Position numbers and translations under genes: made by a program
Shown: positions 24,248 through 33,330 of the stretch, piece by piece
Numbering within the stretch: position 1 is the stretch's first letter
Layout of the letters: each line of letters starts with the position of its first letter
From: Syntrophaceae bacterium UBA4810
GTDB taxonomy: Bacteria; Desulfobacterota; Syntrophia; Syntrophales; Smithellaceae
Assembly (NCBI GenBank): GCA_002402545.1
Contig: DHGA01000026.1
Span: 1 to 44,548 of the forward strand
DNA length: 44,548 bases
Reading direction: 5' to 3'
The notes under the pieces: generated by a model
Seen by the model: the letters and a program-made list of their open reading frames with translations, nothing else
Databases searched by the model: none
Told to the model about the DNA's origin: nothing

Positions 24248-24504
24248 GTTACATCTCCTTTCTTTTTAGACAGCCCCTAAAATTATTTTTTTTGTCCAAT
24301 TATTTTAAATAAATACGTCTAAATCTATATAATTTGTAAATGGATGAATTTTCTGAGGTTCCCTGAACAAAAATAAATCTTTCACATCCATCTTTCTAAC
24401 TCCGTTTTTTAATGTAAGAGTAAAATTCAAGCGTGTAAATTTAATTTGTTGCGAAAAATAATCACATTAAAATACTATTTGTCAATGATTATTTTCATTT
24501 TTGA
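24248..24504. other. AT-rich intergenic region, nothing recognised
   Basis: This 257-nt gap lies between the sigma54 regulator gene and the 57-aa protein gene. It is AT-rich and holds no supported open frame, no sigma54-type -24/-12 promoter that I can see and no clear terminator. Confidence 0.4.
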
Positions 24505-25872
24505 TTATTTAATATTTAATTTATCCATGCGATAGCGCAACGAATCGAAAGTGACGTGCAAAAGTTCCGCCGCTTTTGTTTTTGAGCCTTTGGTTTTCAC
24601 CAAAGCTTTTTCAATTATATTTCTTTCAATTTTTTCCAACTCTTCATTTAAATTCAATCCGGAATCTAATATCTCAATACTGTAATTACTCACACCCGAT
24701 ACTGCCGCTGTTTCCAATACTAAATTTTCCGGCAAAATGATGTTTGAGCTTTCCATCGCGACACCGCGCTCAATGATATTTTCTAATTCTCTGATATTTC
24801 CGGGAAAAGAGTAATTCATTAACAATTCCATCGCGTATGAAGAAATGGTTCGAATCTCTTTGCCAAATTCGATAGCGTATTTTTCGATAAAATGATTGGT
24901 CAAAAGCGGTATATCTTCTCTTCTATCCCGAAGCGGCGGCATGTAAACAGGGATTACGTTTAAACGGAAAAAAAGATCTTCACGAAATTCGCCTTTTTTA
25001 ACTTTTTCTTCAAGATTCTGATTTGTTGCGGAAATAATGCGCACATCCACTTTTATATCCTCTGAACCGCCGATGCGGCGGAATGATTTTTCTTGAACAA
25101 CACGTAAAAGCTTTACTTGAAGAACTGCTGGCAATTCTCCTATTTCATCCAGAAAGATTGTTCCGCCTCTGGCAATCTCAAATAACCCCGGCCTGTCCGC
25201 GTAAGCCCCAGTAAAAGAGCCTTTCATATAACCGAAAAGCTCACTCTCCAAAAGATTTTCGGGTATTCCGCCGCTGTTTATCGCTTTAAACGGCATCTTT
25301 GATCGCGAGGAATTATTATGTATCGCGCTGGCCACCAGTTCCTTGCCTGTTCCGCTTTCGCCCAATATTAAAATATTCGCTGGAGTATCAGCGACTTTTT
25401 TTATTGTGGTAAATATCTTCTGCATACCCCTGCTTTTACCGATCATGCCGTAAAACGAATTATTTTCTATAACGCCTTCTTTTACTTCTGCTGACTTTTC
25501 ACCGACAAGACCTTTTTTCAATAATGCCTTATGAACAATACTTTTTAATTCCTCTATGCTGCCGCCCTTTTCGACATAATCATAGGCGCCTTCTTTCATC
25601 GCGTTAACCGCTGTTTCACCGGAAGCGTAAGCCGTGACCAGTATTACCGTTGTTTCCGGCTTCTGGTCCTTAATCTTTTTTAAAAATTCTATACCATCCA
25701 TTCTGGGCATTCTTAAATCCGTGATAACTAAATCAAATTCTTTTTTATCACACAAAGTAAGCGCTCTGGACGCATCTTCGGCACTGGTCACATCATAACC
25801 TTCTTTTGTGAGCATAATGTCCATGAATTCTCTCATGCCCTGATCATCATCAACAACCAATATTCTGGCCAT
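24505..25872 (-). CDS. Sigma54-dependent response regulator (NtrC/PilR family)
   Basis: A 455-aa regulator with three domains. The receiver (1-120) has the acidic pocket D8-D9-D10, phosphoacceptor D52 and conserved K102. The AAA+ domain (about 140-370) has Walker A GESGTGKE and Walker B GGTIFLDEIG. The C-terminal Fis-type helix-turn-helix includes KTKAAELLHVTFDSLRYRM. Two details are unusual: the receiver lysine is followed by Gly rather than Pro (VEKGGS), and the sigma54 loop reads GSFTGA instead of GAFTGA. It activates sigma54 promoters when phosphorylated, probably by the kinase encoded 27 nt upstream. Targets are not visible here; the best fit by architecture is PilR. Confidence 0.92.
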   Translation of the reverse strand: MARILVVDDDQGMREFMDIMLTKEGYDVTSAEDASRALTLCDKKEFDLVITDLRMPRMDGIEFLKKIKDQKPETTVILVTAYASGETAVNAMKEGAYDYVEKGGSIEELKSIVHKALLKKGLVGEKSAEVKEGVIENNSFYGMIGKSRGMQKIFTTIKKVADTPANILILGESGTGKELVASAIHNNSSRSKMPFKAINSGGIPENLLESELFGYMKGSFTGAYADRPGLFEIARGGTIFLDEIGELPAVLQVKLLRVVQEKSFRRIGGSEDIKVDVRIISATNQNLEEKVKKGEFREDLFFRLNVIPVYMPPLRDRREDIPLLTNHFIEKYAIEFGKEIRTISSYAMELLMNYSFPGNIRELENIIERGVAMESSNIILPENLVLETAAVSGVSNYSIEILDSGLNLNEELEKIERNIIEKALVKTKGSKTKAAELLHVTFDSLRYRMDKLNIK

Positions 25873-25899
25873 ATTTAGTAACCCCTCTGAATATTTTCG

Positions 25900-27618
25900 T
25901 CACGCGACTAACGGCGGTATTCCTTCCGGATTCACAGGCAACCAGACAAAGCAGCTTGTTCCTGCGTCAACCTTACTATCGATTCTAATTTTTCCCTTAT
26001 AACCGTCAATTATTCTGCCAACAATAGTCAGTCCCAAACCTGTGCCTTTTTCTTTATTTGTATAAAAAGGTTCAAATATTTTCTTCAAATGCTCAGGCTC
26101 GATACCGCAACCCGTATCTCTAATTATTATCTGGGCGTAATCTATGCCTTCATCGCCTTTTACCACAGAAGTTTCCATGGTTAAAACGCCTTTTTGCTTC
26201 ACCGACTGTATGGCGTTGAGAATAAGGTTATTGAAAATCTGTCTTATCTGCTGTCTATTGGCAAAAGTTTCGGCAGTATTAGAAAATATTTTTTTTACTT
26301 CTATATCATCTGACCAATCTTTAGATAACTTTAAACTTTCGACAACTTCTTCTATAACTTCATTAATGTTAACAACTTCTTTCGTTGAGGGAACCGGCCT
26401 GGCCAACAATAAAAAATCACGCACAAAACTATCGAGCTGATTTTTACCCCTAATAATAATCTGCATAAGACGCTTATCGGTATCTTCCAGATTGAGACCC
26501 TGCTTTAAAAGTTCAATGGAACCGGTTATTGAAGCCAACGGGTTTCTCATTTCGTGCGCCAGACCCGCCGCCATTTCCCCAATTAAAGCCAGCCTTTTGC
26601 TTTTTTCGAGATTTTCCTCCATTTGCTTTTTCTCTGTAATATCCTGAAAAATAATTATATTTCCTATTTTCTTTTCATTTTCATCCTTCAGCGGAGAAAT
26701 AGAGCATCCTAAATGAATTTTATAACCTTTTGATATTTTGATAATTGCCTCTGTTCTATTTTTGCTATATTCATTTGTATCATGCGCCTGTAAGACAGGG
26801 GCAATTTCTGGAAATACATCTTTAATATGGCTATTTTCTATTTGACGTAATTTATACCCGGTTATTTCTTCCGCGGCCCGATTAAATGTTTTTATTTTGC
26901 TTTGCAAATCCAGTGTCATAACACCAGTATCAACGGATTCGATTATACTACGGAAAAGCAAATCCAGCTGGATGAATTCAGTTTCTTTTTCTTCAAGAAG
27001 GTGCCTTGTTTTACGTTCCTGTTCGACAACAAAACTTGCCAAAAGAGCTACCGTGAAAAAAGATATTATATGCGTTAAAATACGTATGAATATTTCCTCA
27101 AGCGTCAGCCTGTAATCGGGATTTTCTAAAAAAGTTGATGGTATTATCTGATAAAATTCGAAAAACAAAAGAAAAGCGTATAAAATCGCCGATGCGGAAG
27201 CAACTATCAATCCACCTTTTCTTCCAATAAATATTACCGCGTAAATTATAATGAGAGGATAGAGAAGCGAATAGTTGCTGTGCACGCTGCCCGTAAAATA
27301 AACCAAAGCGGTAACCAGTAATATGTCTACGGATAGCTGAAGATAAATATTATAGTAAAGATCTTTAACATATTTTAAAAGAACTACATATAAAATGGAA
27401 ATAACATACATTAAACCGATAATTATATAATAATAGTATATGACGTAAGATTGATGAACAGATGCTTCTTGTCTCTTAATATCCAGAAAAATAGCGATTC
27501 CCAGGAACATTGTTATTACCACGGCCCTGTAGATTATTAGCAGGCGCAGACGTTTTTTGTCCTGGTCTTGCATTTTTACCTCTTGCCGATAAGGAAAATA
27601 TTTGCTTATTTTCATCAA
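25900..27618 (-). CDS. Membrane PAS-domain sensor histidine kinase (PilS-like)
   Basis: A 572-aa kinase. Residues about 28-200 form five to six membrane helices. A PAS domain follows (about 220-330, with GVMTLDLQSKIKTFNRAAEE and IIIFQDITEKKQ). Then comes a HisKA domain with the phosphoacceptor H355 in LAHEMRNPLAS, and a HATPase domain with NLILNAIQ, DTGCGIEP and GTGLGLTIV. The arrangement of multi-helix membrane sensor, PAS and kinase is that of PilS-type kinases, and the cognate sigma54 regulator is encoded next. The signal is unknown. The gene is divergent from comEC with a 74-nt gap between the starts. Confidence 0.92.
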   Translation of the reverse strand: MMKISKYFPYRQEVKMQDQDKKRLRLLIIYRAVVITMFLGIAIFLDIKRQEASVHQSYVIYYYYIIIGLMYVISILYVVLLKYVKDLYYNIYLQLSVDILLVTALVYFTGSVHSNYSLLYPLIIIYAVIFIGRKGGLIVASASAILYAFLLFFEFYQIIPSTFLENPDYRLTLEEIFIRILTHIISFFTVALLASFVVEQERKTRHLLEEKETEFIQLDLLFRSIIESVDTGVMTLDLQSKIKTFNRAAEEITGYKLRQIENSHIKDVFPEIAPVLQAHDTNEYSKNRTEAIIKISKGYKIHLGCSISPLKDENEKKIGNIIIFQDITEKKQMEENLEKSKRLALIGEMAAGLAHEMRNPLASITGSIELLKQGLNLEDTDKRLMQIIIRGKNQLDSFVRDFLLLARPVPSTKEVVNINEVIEEVVESLKLSKDWSDDIEVKKIFSNTAETFANRQQIRQIFNNLILNAIQSVKQKGVLTMETSVVKGDEGIDYAQIIIRDTGCGIEPEHLKKIFEPFYTNKEKGTGLGLTIVGRIIDGYKGKIRIDSKVDAGTSCFVWLPVNPEGIPPLVA

Positions 27619-27692
27619 GTCAATTTATAAGTAATTTTATATTATTTTACACATTTTCGCTAACAAAATTGATAATTATTTTATTTTAAAGA

Positions 27693-30188
27693 ATGTTTAA
27701 TTATATGCGCAGACCATTATTTCTCCCTCTTCTTTTCCTGATGGCCGGAATTTATTTTGGCTCACTTTTAAACGTCACCGGCTACGGTTTCACCATTTTT
27801 TCCATTCTCATCATAATCTGCATAATTTTATGCGTCGTCATTTACAAAATAATGCCCAAGGAAAGTCTTTTTATCATTTTATTGGTCGTTTTTTTAATCG
27901 GTTTTTTGAATATCCAGAGGCACCAATACTCAGCAAATCAAGATAATCACATAAGCAACTATCTGAACGCCGGCAAACAGTCCTGGGAAGGCACTGTTAT
28001 CGACAATCCGGATACTTTTCCCGATAAAACAGTTTTGATTGTAAGGATGATACGAACAAAGCAGGATGCAAGATACCAGTCCGTTTCGGGAAATATCAGG
28101 CTGGTAATACTCCCTGATCTTGACTTTCGATATGGCGATTATATACGGTTTTCGGCCACTCTCAAAAAAATTGTCAGTTTTAATAATCCAGGGGGTTTTG
28201 ACTATGAACGATACCTGAACATGAAAAACATTTTTGCCAGCGCGTATATTTACAATAAATCGCAAATAATTTTGCTTAGAAAAGACAAAGCTAATCATTT
28301 AAGGTCTAAACTTGAAGATTATCGCCTTTATTTGCAGGAGCTACTAAATCAATATTCTTCCTCGCCGCAAAAAGAAGTTATTGAAGCAATGACTTTAGGA
28401 AATAAAAGAGGAATTTCAACTGAATTACGTGATATTTTCAACAAAACAGGGACATCTCACCTTCTGGCCATCTCCGGTCTCCATATTGGAATGGTGTTCA
28501 TGACGGGATTTTTTATTTTTTCTTTTTTGCTGAAAAGATCAGAATTTCTTCTTTTAAAATACAATGTTGTGAAAATTGCCGCCGCCGGTTCTTTCTTTTT
28601 TGTTTTGATTTACGCTTCCATCGCTGGCATGGGAATAACCGTTATGAGGGCTACTTTGATGGCGTTGGTCTTTTTAATCGCTTTTCTTTGGGGCCGTCAA
28701 AGAGATATTTATAATTCTCTGGCTCTGGCCGGAATAGTTATACTGATTTTATACCCAGCGGCGCTTTTTGATATTTCGTTCCAGCTCTCATTTTGCGCCG
28801 TTTTCTCGATTATATATATCGTTCCCCGCCTGAATCAACTTTCTTTTTCGTTATTTGATTCATGGCCGATATTTATGCGAATAATTATTAAAAAAATCTA
28901 TTTACTAATTATAGTATGTATCGCCGCAAGCGTTGGGACCATGCCTTTGATTGTTTTCTACTTCGGTAGAATTTCCGCCATCACGGTAATTTCGAATCTC
29001 TTTGCCGTACTCCTATTAGGAACGATATCCCTCGCTCTTTCCATGGGCTTTATTTTCACCGCGTTTTTTTCCTCAACTATTGCCGGATTTTTTATCAAGA
29101 CCTCTTCTTTTTTCGTTAAGATATCTATAGATATTATTAATAAATTAGCGTCTTTGCCGTGGTCTTCATTTGCAATAAGCAAACCTAGTATTTTGGAAAT
29201 ATGTATTTTTTATGTTTTCATTTTCATTCTAATCCAAATATTCGATGAACATTTTAAAAAAGATATGTCTGTTTCGATTAAGAGAAAACCGTTTATTTTA
29301 AAAGCTCTAGCAGTATTTTGCCTTCTATTTTTTATTGGAAACGGTTTTTATCTTTTCGCCAAAGACAGGTATTCCACCAATTTGAGACTTACACTCATTG
29401 ATGTCGGCCAGGGATCCGCTACATTGGTAAGATTTCCCAAAGGGGAAAATATGCTTATTGACGGAGGCGGAATTGCCAGTGGTTCTTTTGATATAGGCAA
29501 AATGGTTATCGCCCCATTTTTGTCCTCCCAAAGGATAAACACCATTCACACTGTTGTTCTCACTCATCCACATCCCGATCATCTACAGGGACTTATTTAC
29601 ATTACCGATAATTTTAATGTCCAGGAGGTTTGGTCAACCGGCCAGCGGGCGAACGACGAATTATATCTACAATGGGAAAAAATAATCAGCGATAAAAAAA
29701 TAAAATCCAAAATCATCAACGCACAATCTCCGCCTATGGAAATTAACGGCGTTTCATTTACTGTTTTATGGCCTCCTGATAGACCTTCGTATGACGCCAC
29801 CATTTTCAACTATAAAAAAGTTAATGACGATTCTCTGGTATTGAAAATAAAATATGGGAAAATAGGTTTTTTATTAACTGCCGATATTTCTTCAGATATT
29901 GAGCGCGTATTAATTGACTCGGAACATAATTTAGTTAGCGATGTTTTGTTTGTCCCTCATCATGGCTCGCACCATTCCAGCAGTAACGATTTTATCAAAG
30001 CAACCTCCTGCCGCTATGCTATCGTAAGCTCGGGAAAAAATAATATATTCCGCCATCCGCACGAATATGTTCTTAAACGCTTTCAGGATTCGCAAGTAAG
30101 AATATATCGAACCGATGAATCCGGCGCTATAACCATGTCCACAAATGGAACAAATTTGTATATTGATACTTTTAGAAAAAACAGATAA
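27693..30188 (+). CDS. comEC: ComEC/Rec2 DNA-uptake channel protein
   Basis: An 831-aa polytopic protein with the three expected parts: the N-terminal DUF4131-type region (OB-like, about residues 20-190), the Competence membrane domain (about 215-500, with HLLAISGLHIGMVF), and a C-terminal metallo-beta-lactamase-like domain (about 535-830, with HPHPDH at 625-630, PHHGSHHSSS and RHPHEYVLKRF). It forms the inner-membrane channel for single-stranded DNA during natural transformation, and the C-terminal domain is thought to degrade the second strand. The ribosome site is weak. A nearby ComEA or pilus gene is absent. Its divergent neighbour is a PilS/PilR-like system. Confidence 0.93.
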   Translation: MFNYMRRPLFLPLLFLMAGIYFGSLLNVTGYGFTIFSILIIICIILCVVIYKIMPKESLFIILLVVFLIGFLNIQRHQYSANQDNHISNYLNAGKQSWEGTVIDNPDTFPDKTVLIVRMIRTKQDARYQSVSGNIRLVILPDLDFRYGDYIRFSATLKKIVSFNNPGGFDYERYLNMKNIFASAYIYNKSQIILLRKDKANHLRSKLEDYRLYLQELLNQYSSSPQKEVIEAMTLGNKRGISTELRDIFNKTGTSHLLAISGLHIGMVFMTGFFIFSFLLKRSEFLLLKYNVVKIAAAGSFFFVLIYASIAGMGITVMRATLMALVFLIAFLWGRQRDIYNSLALAGIVILILYPAALFDISFQLSFCAVFSIIYIVPRLNQLSFSLFDSWPIFMRIIIKKIYLLIIVCIAASVGTMPLIVFYFGRISAITVISNLFAVLLLGTISLALSMGFIFTAFFSSTIAGFFIKTSSFFVKISIDIINKLASLPWSSFAISKPSILEICIFYVFIFILIQIFDEHFKKDMSVSIKRKPFILKALAVFCLLFFIGNGFYLFAKDRYSTNLRLTLIDVGQGSATLVRFPKGENMLIDGGGIASGSFDIGKMVIAPFLSSQRINTIHTVVLTHPHPDHLQGLIYITDNFNVQEVWSTGQRANDELYLQWEKIISDKKIKSKIINAQSPPMEINGVSFTVLWPPDRPSYDATIFNYKKVNDDSLVLKIKYGKIGFLLTADISSDIERVLIDSEHNLVSDVLFVPHHGSHHSSSNDFIKATSCRYAIVSSGKNNIFRHPHEYVLKRFQDSQVRIYRTDESGAITMSTNGTNLYIDTFRKNR

Positions 30189-30214
30189 GTCCTTTATGTT
30201 TAAACATTTTTCCG

Positions 30215-30243
30215 TTGTAAAGGGCTAGTCTCTGTGCTATAAA
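30215..30243 (+). promoter_or_regulatory. Sigma70-type promoter candidate for hisS-aspS
   Basis: A -35-like TTGTAA (30215-30220) and a -10-like TATAAA (30238-30243) are separated by exactly 17 nt. They lie 24 nt before the hisS start, in the only sizeable gap upstream of the gene. The match is good by eye but untested. Confidence 0.5.
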
Positions 30244-30267
30244 GCTCCGTTCTTTTGGTAGTAACTT

Positions 30268-31545
30268 ATGGAAAAAATTACTTCAATTAAGGGCATCAAC
30301 GATATCCTTCCAGCGGATTCCCCTGTTTGGAATCATGTTGAATCTGTAGCCCGGCACACATTCGCGCTATTCGGATTCCGGGAAATCCGCGTGCCGATAA
30401 TGGAGAAAACTGAATTGTTCAGGCGCGGTATCGGTGAAACAACAGATATCGTGGAAAAAGAAATGTACACTTTTCCTGACCGCGATGATGAACTTATCAC
30501 CCTGCGCCCAGAGGCAACAGCCGGGGTCATTCGCGCCTATATCGAGCACAACATGCATGCTTATGAACAGACAACAAAACTATTTACCATCGGGCCGATG
30601 TTCCGCCGTGAAAGGCCGCAGAAAGGCCGTTTCCGGCAGTTCCATCAGATAAATGTCGAGCTTTTCGGAGAAAATAAACCACAAACTGACGCTGAAATTA
30701 TTTTCATGCTTACACATTTTTTGCGCCAAGCGGGTATCGCCGATTTTTCACTGGAGATTAATTCGCTTGGGTGTAAAAAATGCAGACCTGCTTTTTCCCA
30801 GGCTGTTGTCGCGCATTTAAAAGGAGCGGAAAAAACGCTTTGCCCCAATTGCCAGAGGCGCATCAAAACAAATCCTCTGCGGGTTTTCGACTGCAAGACG
30901 GACACCTGCCAGGATATTATTCATAAAGCGCCAAAAATTCATGATTTTTTATGCCGTGAATGCGAGGAGCACTTTATTGAGGTAAAATCTTCTTTGACTG
31001 ATCTGGGTATTTTATATGACGTAAATCCCAAAATGGTGCGCGGCCTTGATTATTATATAAGAACTGCTTTTGAAGTAAAATCCGGCGCGCTGGGAGCGCA
31101 AAACGCGATTGCCGGCGGCGGCAGATATGACGGGCTCGTAAGCTATCTGGGCGGTCCGGATGTCGCGGGAATCGGTTTTGCCGTCGGAATGGAGCGCCTT
31201 CTTGCCTGCCTACCGCAAAACGAAAATAAATCTGTTAAAACTGACATATTTATTGCCGCATTGGGAGAGACCGCGCAAAAAAAAGCTTTTCTGCTAACTA
31301 ATAAGTTACGTTTAGCGGGTGTTACCGTAGAAATGGATTATTCCGATAAAAGCTTAAAAAGCCAGATGAAGCTTGCTGATAAGCTCAACAGTTCATTCGC
31401 GCTAATTTTGGGAGATAAGGAAATTGAAGGAAATGTTGCACAGTTGAGAAATATGCATTCCAAAGAGCAGCAGACTCTGCCTTTAGATAAACTGGCCGAT
31501 GCTCTTATTAATATTTTGAAAGAAAGGGCCCTGACGTTTGAGTAA
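30268..31545 (+). CDS. hisS: Histidyl-tRNA synthetase
   Basis: A 425-aa class II synthetase of normal length. Motif 2 is seen around FRRERPQKGRFRQFHQINVE, the histidine-specific motif as RGLDYYIRTAFEV and IAGGGRYDGL, motif 3 as GIGFAVGMERLL, and the C-terminal anticodon-binding domain from about residue 330. It charges tRNA-His in the cytoplasm. Its stop overlaps the TTG start of aspS by 8 nt, so the two are coexpressed. A Cys pair set (CKKC, CPNC, CREC) in the middle suggests a metal-binding insertion seen in some HisRS. Confidence 0.95.
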   Translation: MEKITSIKGINDILPADSPVWNHVESVARHTFALFGFREIRVPIMEKTELFRRGIGETTDIVEKEMYTFPDRDDELITLRPEATAGVIRAYIEHNMHAYEQTTKLFTIGPMFRRERPQKGRFRQFHQINVELFGENKPQTDAEIIFMLTHFLRQAGIADFSLEINSLGCKKCRPAFSQAVVAHLKGAEKTLCPNCQRRIKTNPLRVFDCKTDTCQDIIHKAPKIHDFLCRECEEHFIEVKSSLTDLGILYDVNPKMVRGLDYYIRTAFEVKSGALGAQNAIAGGGRYDGLVSYLGGPDVAGIGFAVGMERLLACLPQNENKSVKTDIFIAALGETAQKKAFLLTNKLRLAGVTVEMDYSDKSLKSQMKLADKLNSSFALILGDKEIEGNVAQLRNMHSKEQQTLPLDKLADALINILKERALTFE

Positions 31546-33310
31546 TTTTTTAACAACAGACAAAAGAACACAATATTGCGCCCAGGTTAATATTTCCGAT
31601 ATGGGAAATGAGGTTATTTTAATGGGATGGGCGCACCGCCGCAGAGATCACGGCGGCGTTATTTTTATTGATTTGCGCGATCGCACTGGTATTGTGCAGG
31701 TGGTTTTCAACCCTGAAACGGGAAAAGATGTCCATACTGAAGCGCACAAAATCCGTTCTGAATTCGTTCTGGCGGTAAAAGGAGTTGTCCGCAAAAGACC
31801 GGCGGGGATGGAAAATCCCGCTTTAAAAACCGGGGAAATTGAAGTTCTCGTATCCGATCTTGAAATATTAAACGAATCAAAAACGCCTCCTTTTTCTTTC
31901 GACGAAGAAGATATTTCTGAAAATATACGCCTCAAGTACCGCTATCTTGATTTGCGTCGTCCGGCAATCCAGCAAAATCTATTTTTACGCAGCAAACTTG
32001 CCGCCGCGACACGTAATTATTTTAACGATAACGGATTTATTGAAGTGGAAACTCCTTTTCTCACCAAGAGCACGCCGGAAGGAGCAAGGGATTATCTGGT
32101 ACCCAGCAGAATCTCCAAAGGCATGTTTTACGCCCTGCCGCAATCACCGCAGCTTTTTAAACAACTATTGATGATTTCCGGTTTTGACCGTTATTATCAG
32201 ATTGTGAAATGTTTTCGCGATGAAGATCTGCGCGCGGACCGTCAGCCTGAATTCACGCAAATAGACGTGGAAATGTCCTTTATCACGGAAAACGATATTA
32301 TTAACATTATGGAAGGGTTGATGGCGGAAATATTCAGACACTGCCTCAACCGCGAGCTTCCACTCCCATTCCCGCGCCTAGGCTATTTTGACGCCATAAA
32401 CCGGTATGGCAAAGACAATCCGGATGTTCGCTTCGGTTTGGAACTTACTGATCTTACCAATATACTGCGAGAGTCCAACTTTAAACTATTTCGTGAAGTC
32501 ATCGCCAAAGGCGGAGTTGTAAAAGCTATTAAGCTTGATAATACTTCCACCCTTTCACGCAAGGAACTGGATGATTTAAGAGATTATGTTTCTATCTACG
32601 GCGCGAAGGGTCTCGCCTGGGCGAGGGTTAACGCCGCTGACTGGACATCCCCGATTTATAAATTTTTAAGCACCGAAGAAGTCGGAAATATTAACAAACA
32701 AGTCTCCGCGTCAGCGGGAGACATTATTTTCTTTGTTGCCGATGTTCCTCGTGTTGTTCATGACTCGCTGGGAAATTTAAGACTGCATCTGGCCAAAAAA
32801 TTGAAATTATACAAGCCCGATGATCTATCTTTTGTCTGGATTACAGAATTTCCTCTGATGGAATATTCTGAAGCGGAAAAGCGTTATGTTTCCATGCATC
32901 ATCCTTTTACCTCGCCTTACAATGAAGATCTGTCTGGGCTTACGACAAGTCCGGATAAAGTCCGCGCGCGTGCCTATGACCTTGTTTTAAACGGCTCAGA
33001 AATTGGGGGAGGAAGCATCCGTATCCACAGGAAAGACATTCAGAATCAGGTATTTAGCGTTCTGGGCTTGTCGGACGAGGAAGCCCGCTCTAAATTCGGA
33101 TTTCTTTTGGATGCGCTGGAATACGGCGCGCCGCCGCATGGAGGAATCGCTTTCGGATTAGACAGACTTACCATGATTATGACCGGTGCGGAATCCATCA
33201 GAGATGTTATCGCTTTCCCCAAGACGCAGAAAGCTGCGTGTCTTCTCTCCGACGCGCCTTCAAAGGTGTCTATTGAGCAATTAATGGAGCTATCCTTGAA
33301 AATAGTGTAA
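31538..33310 (+). CDS. aspS: Aspartyl-tRNA synthetase, probably non-discriminating type
   Basis: A 590-aa bacterial AspRS: OB anticodon-binding domain (1-110), catalytic core with SPQLFKQLLM and FRDEDLRADRQPEFTQ, a GAD insertion (about 300-410) and motif 3, GIAFGLDRLTMI. The OB domain has HRRRDHGG, with His where discriminating E. coli-type enzymes have Leu, and RPAGM, with Gly at the position known from Pseudomonas studies. Both residues are typical of enzymes that charge tRNA-Asp and tRNA-Asn, so the organism may use GatCAB for Asn-tRNA. The start is TTG, 8 nt inside the end of hisS. Confidence 0.95.
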   Translation: MSNFLTTDKRTQYCAQVNISDMGNEVILMGWAHRRRDHGGVIFIDLRDRTGIVQVVFNPETGKDVHTEAHKIRSEFVLAVKGVVRKRPAGMENPALKTGEIEVLVSDLEILNESKTPPFSFDEEDISENIRLKYRYLDLRRPAIQQNLFLRSKLAAATRNYFNDNGFIEVETPFLTKSTPEGARDYLVPSRISKGMFYALPQSPQLFKQLLMISGFDRYYQIVKCFRDEDLRADRQPEFTQIDVEMSFITENDIINIMEGLMAEIFRHCLNRELPLPFPRLGYFDAINRYGKDNPDVRFGLELTDLTNILRESNFKLFREVIAKGGVVKAIKLDNTSTLSRKELDDLRDYVSIYGAKGLAWARVNAADWTSPIYKFLSTEEVGNINKQVSASAGDIIFFVADVPRVVHDSLGNLRLHLAKKLKLYKPDDLSFVWITEFPLMEYSEAEKRYVSMHHPFTSPYNEDLSGLTTSPDKVRARAYDLVLNGSEIGGGSIRIHRKDIQNQVFSVLGLSDEEARSKFGFLLDALEYGAPPHGGIAFGLDRLTMIMTGAESIRDVIAFPKTQKAACLLSDAPSKVSIEQLMELSLKIV

Positions 33311-33330
33311 GTATTACCCTGGAGCAACTG

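Noticed and set aside
24084..24269. A 61-codon plus-strand frame opposite the 57-aa gene
   Set aside because: It has no ribosome site and reads as a basic, low-complexity sequence; the minus-strand frame has both a ribosome site and clear membrane helices.
27619..27692. Sigma54 promoter for comEC
   Set aside because: No GG-N10-GC core with the usual -24/-12 context was seen in the 74-nt gap.
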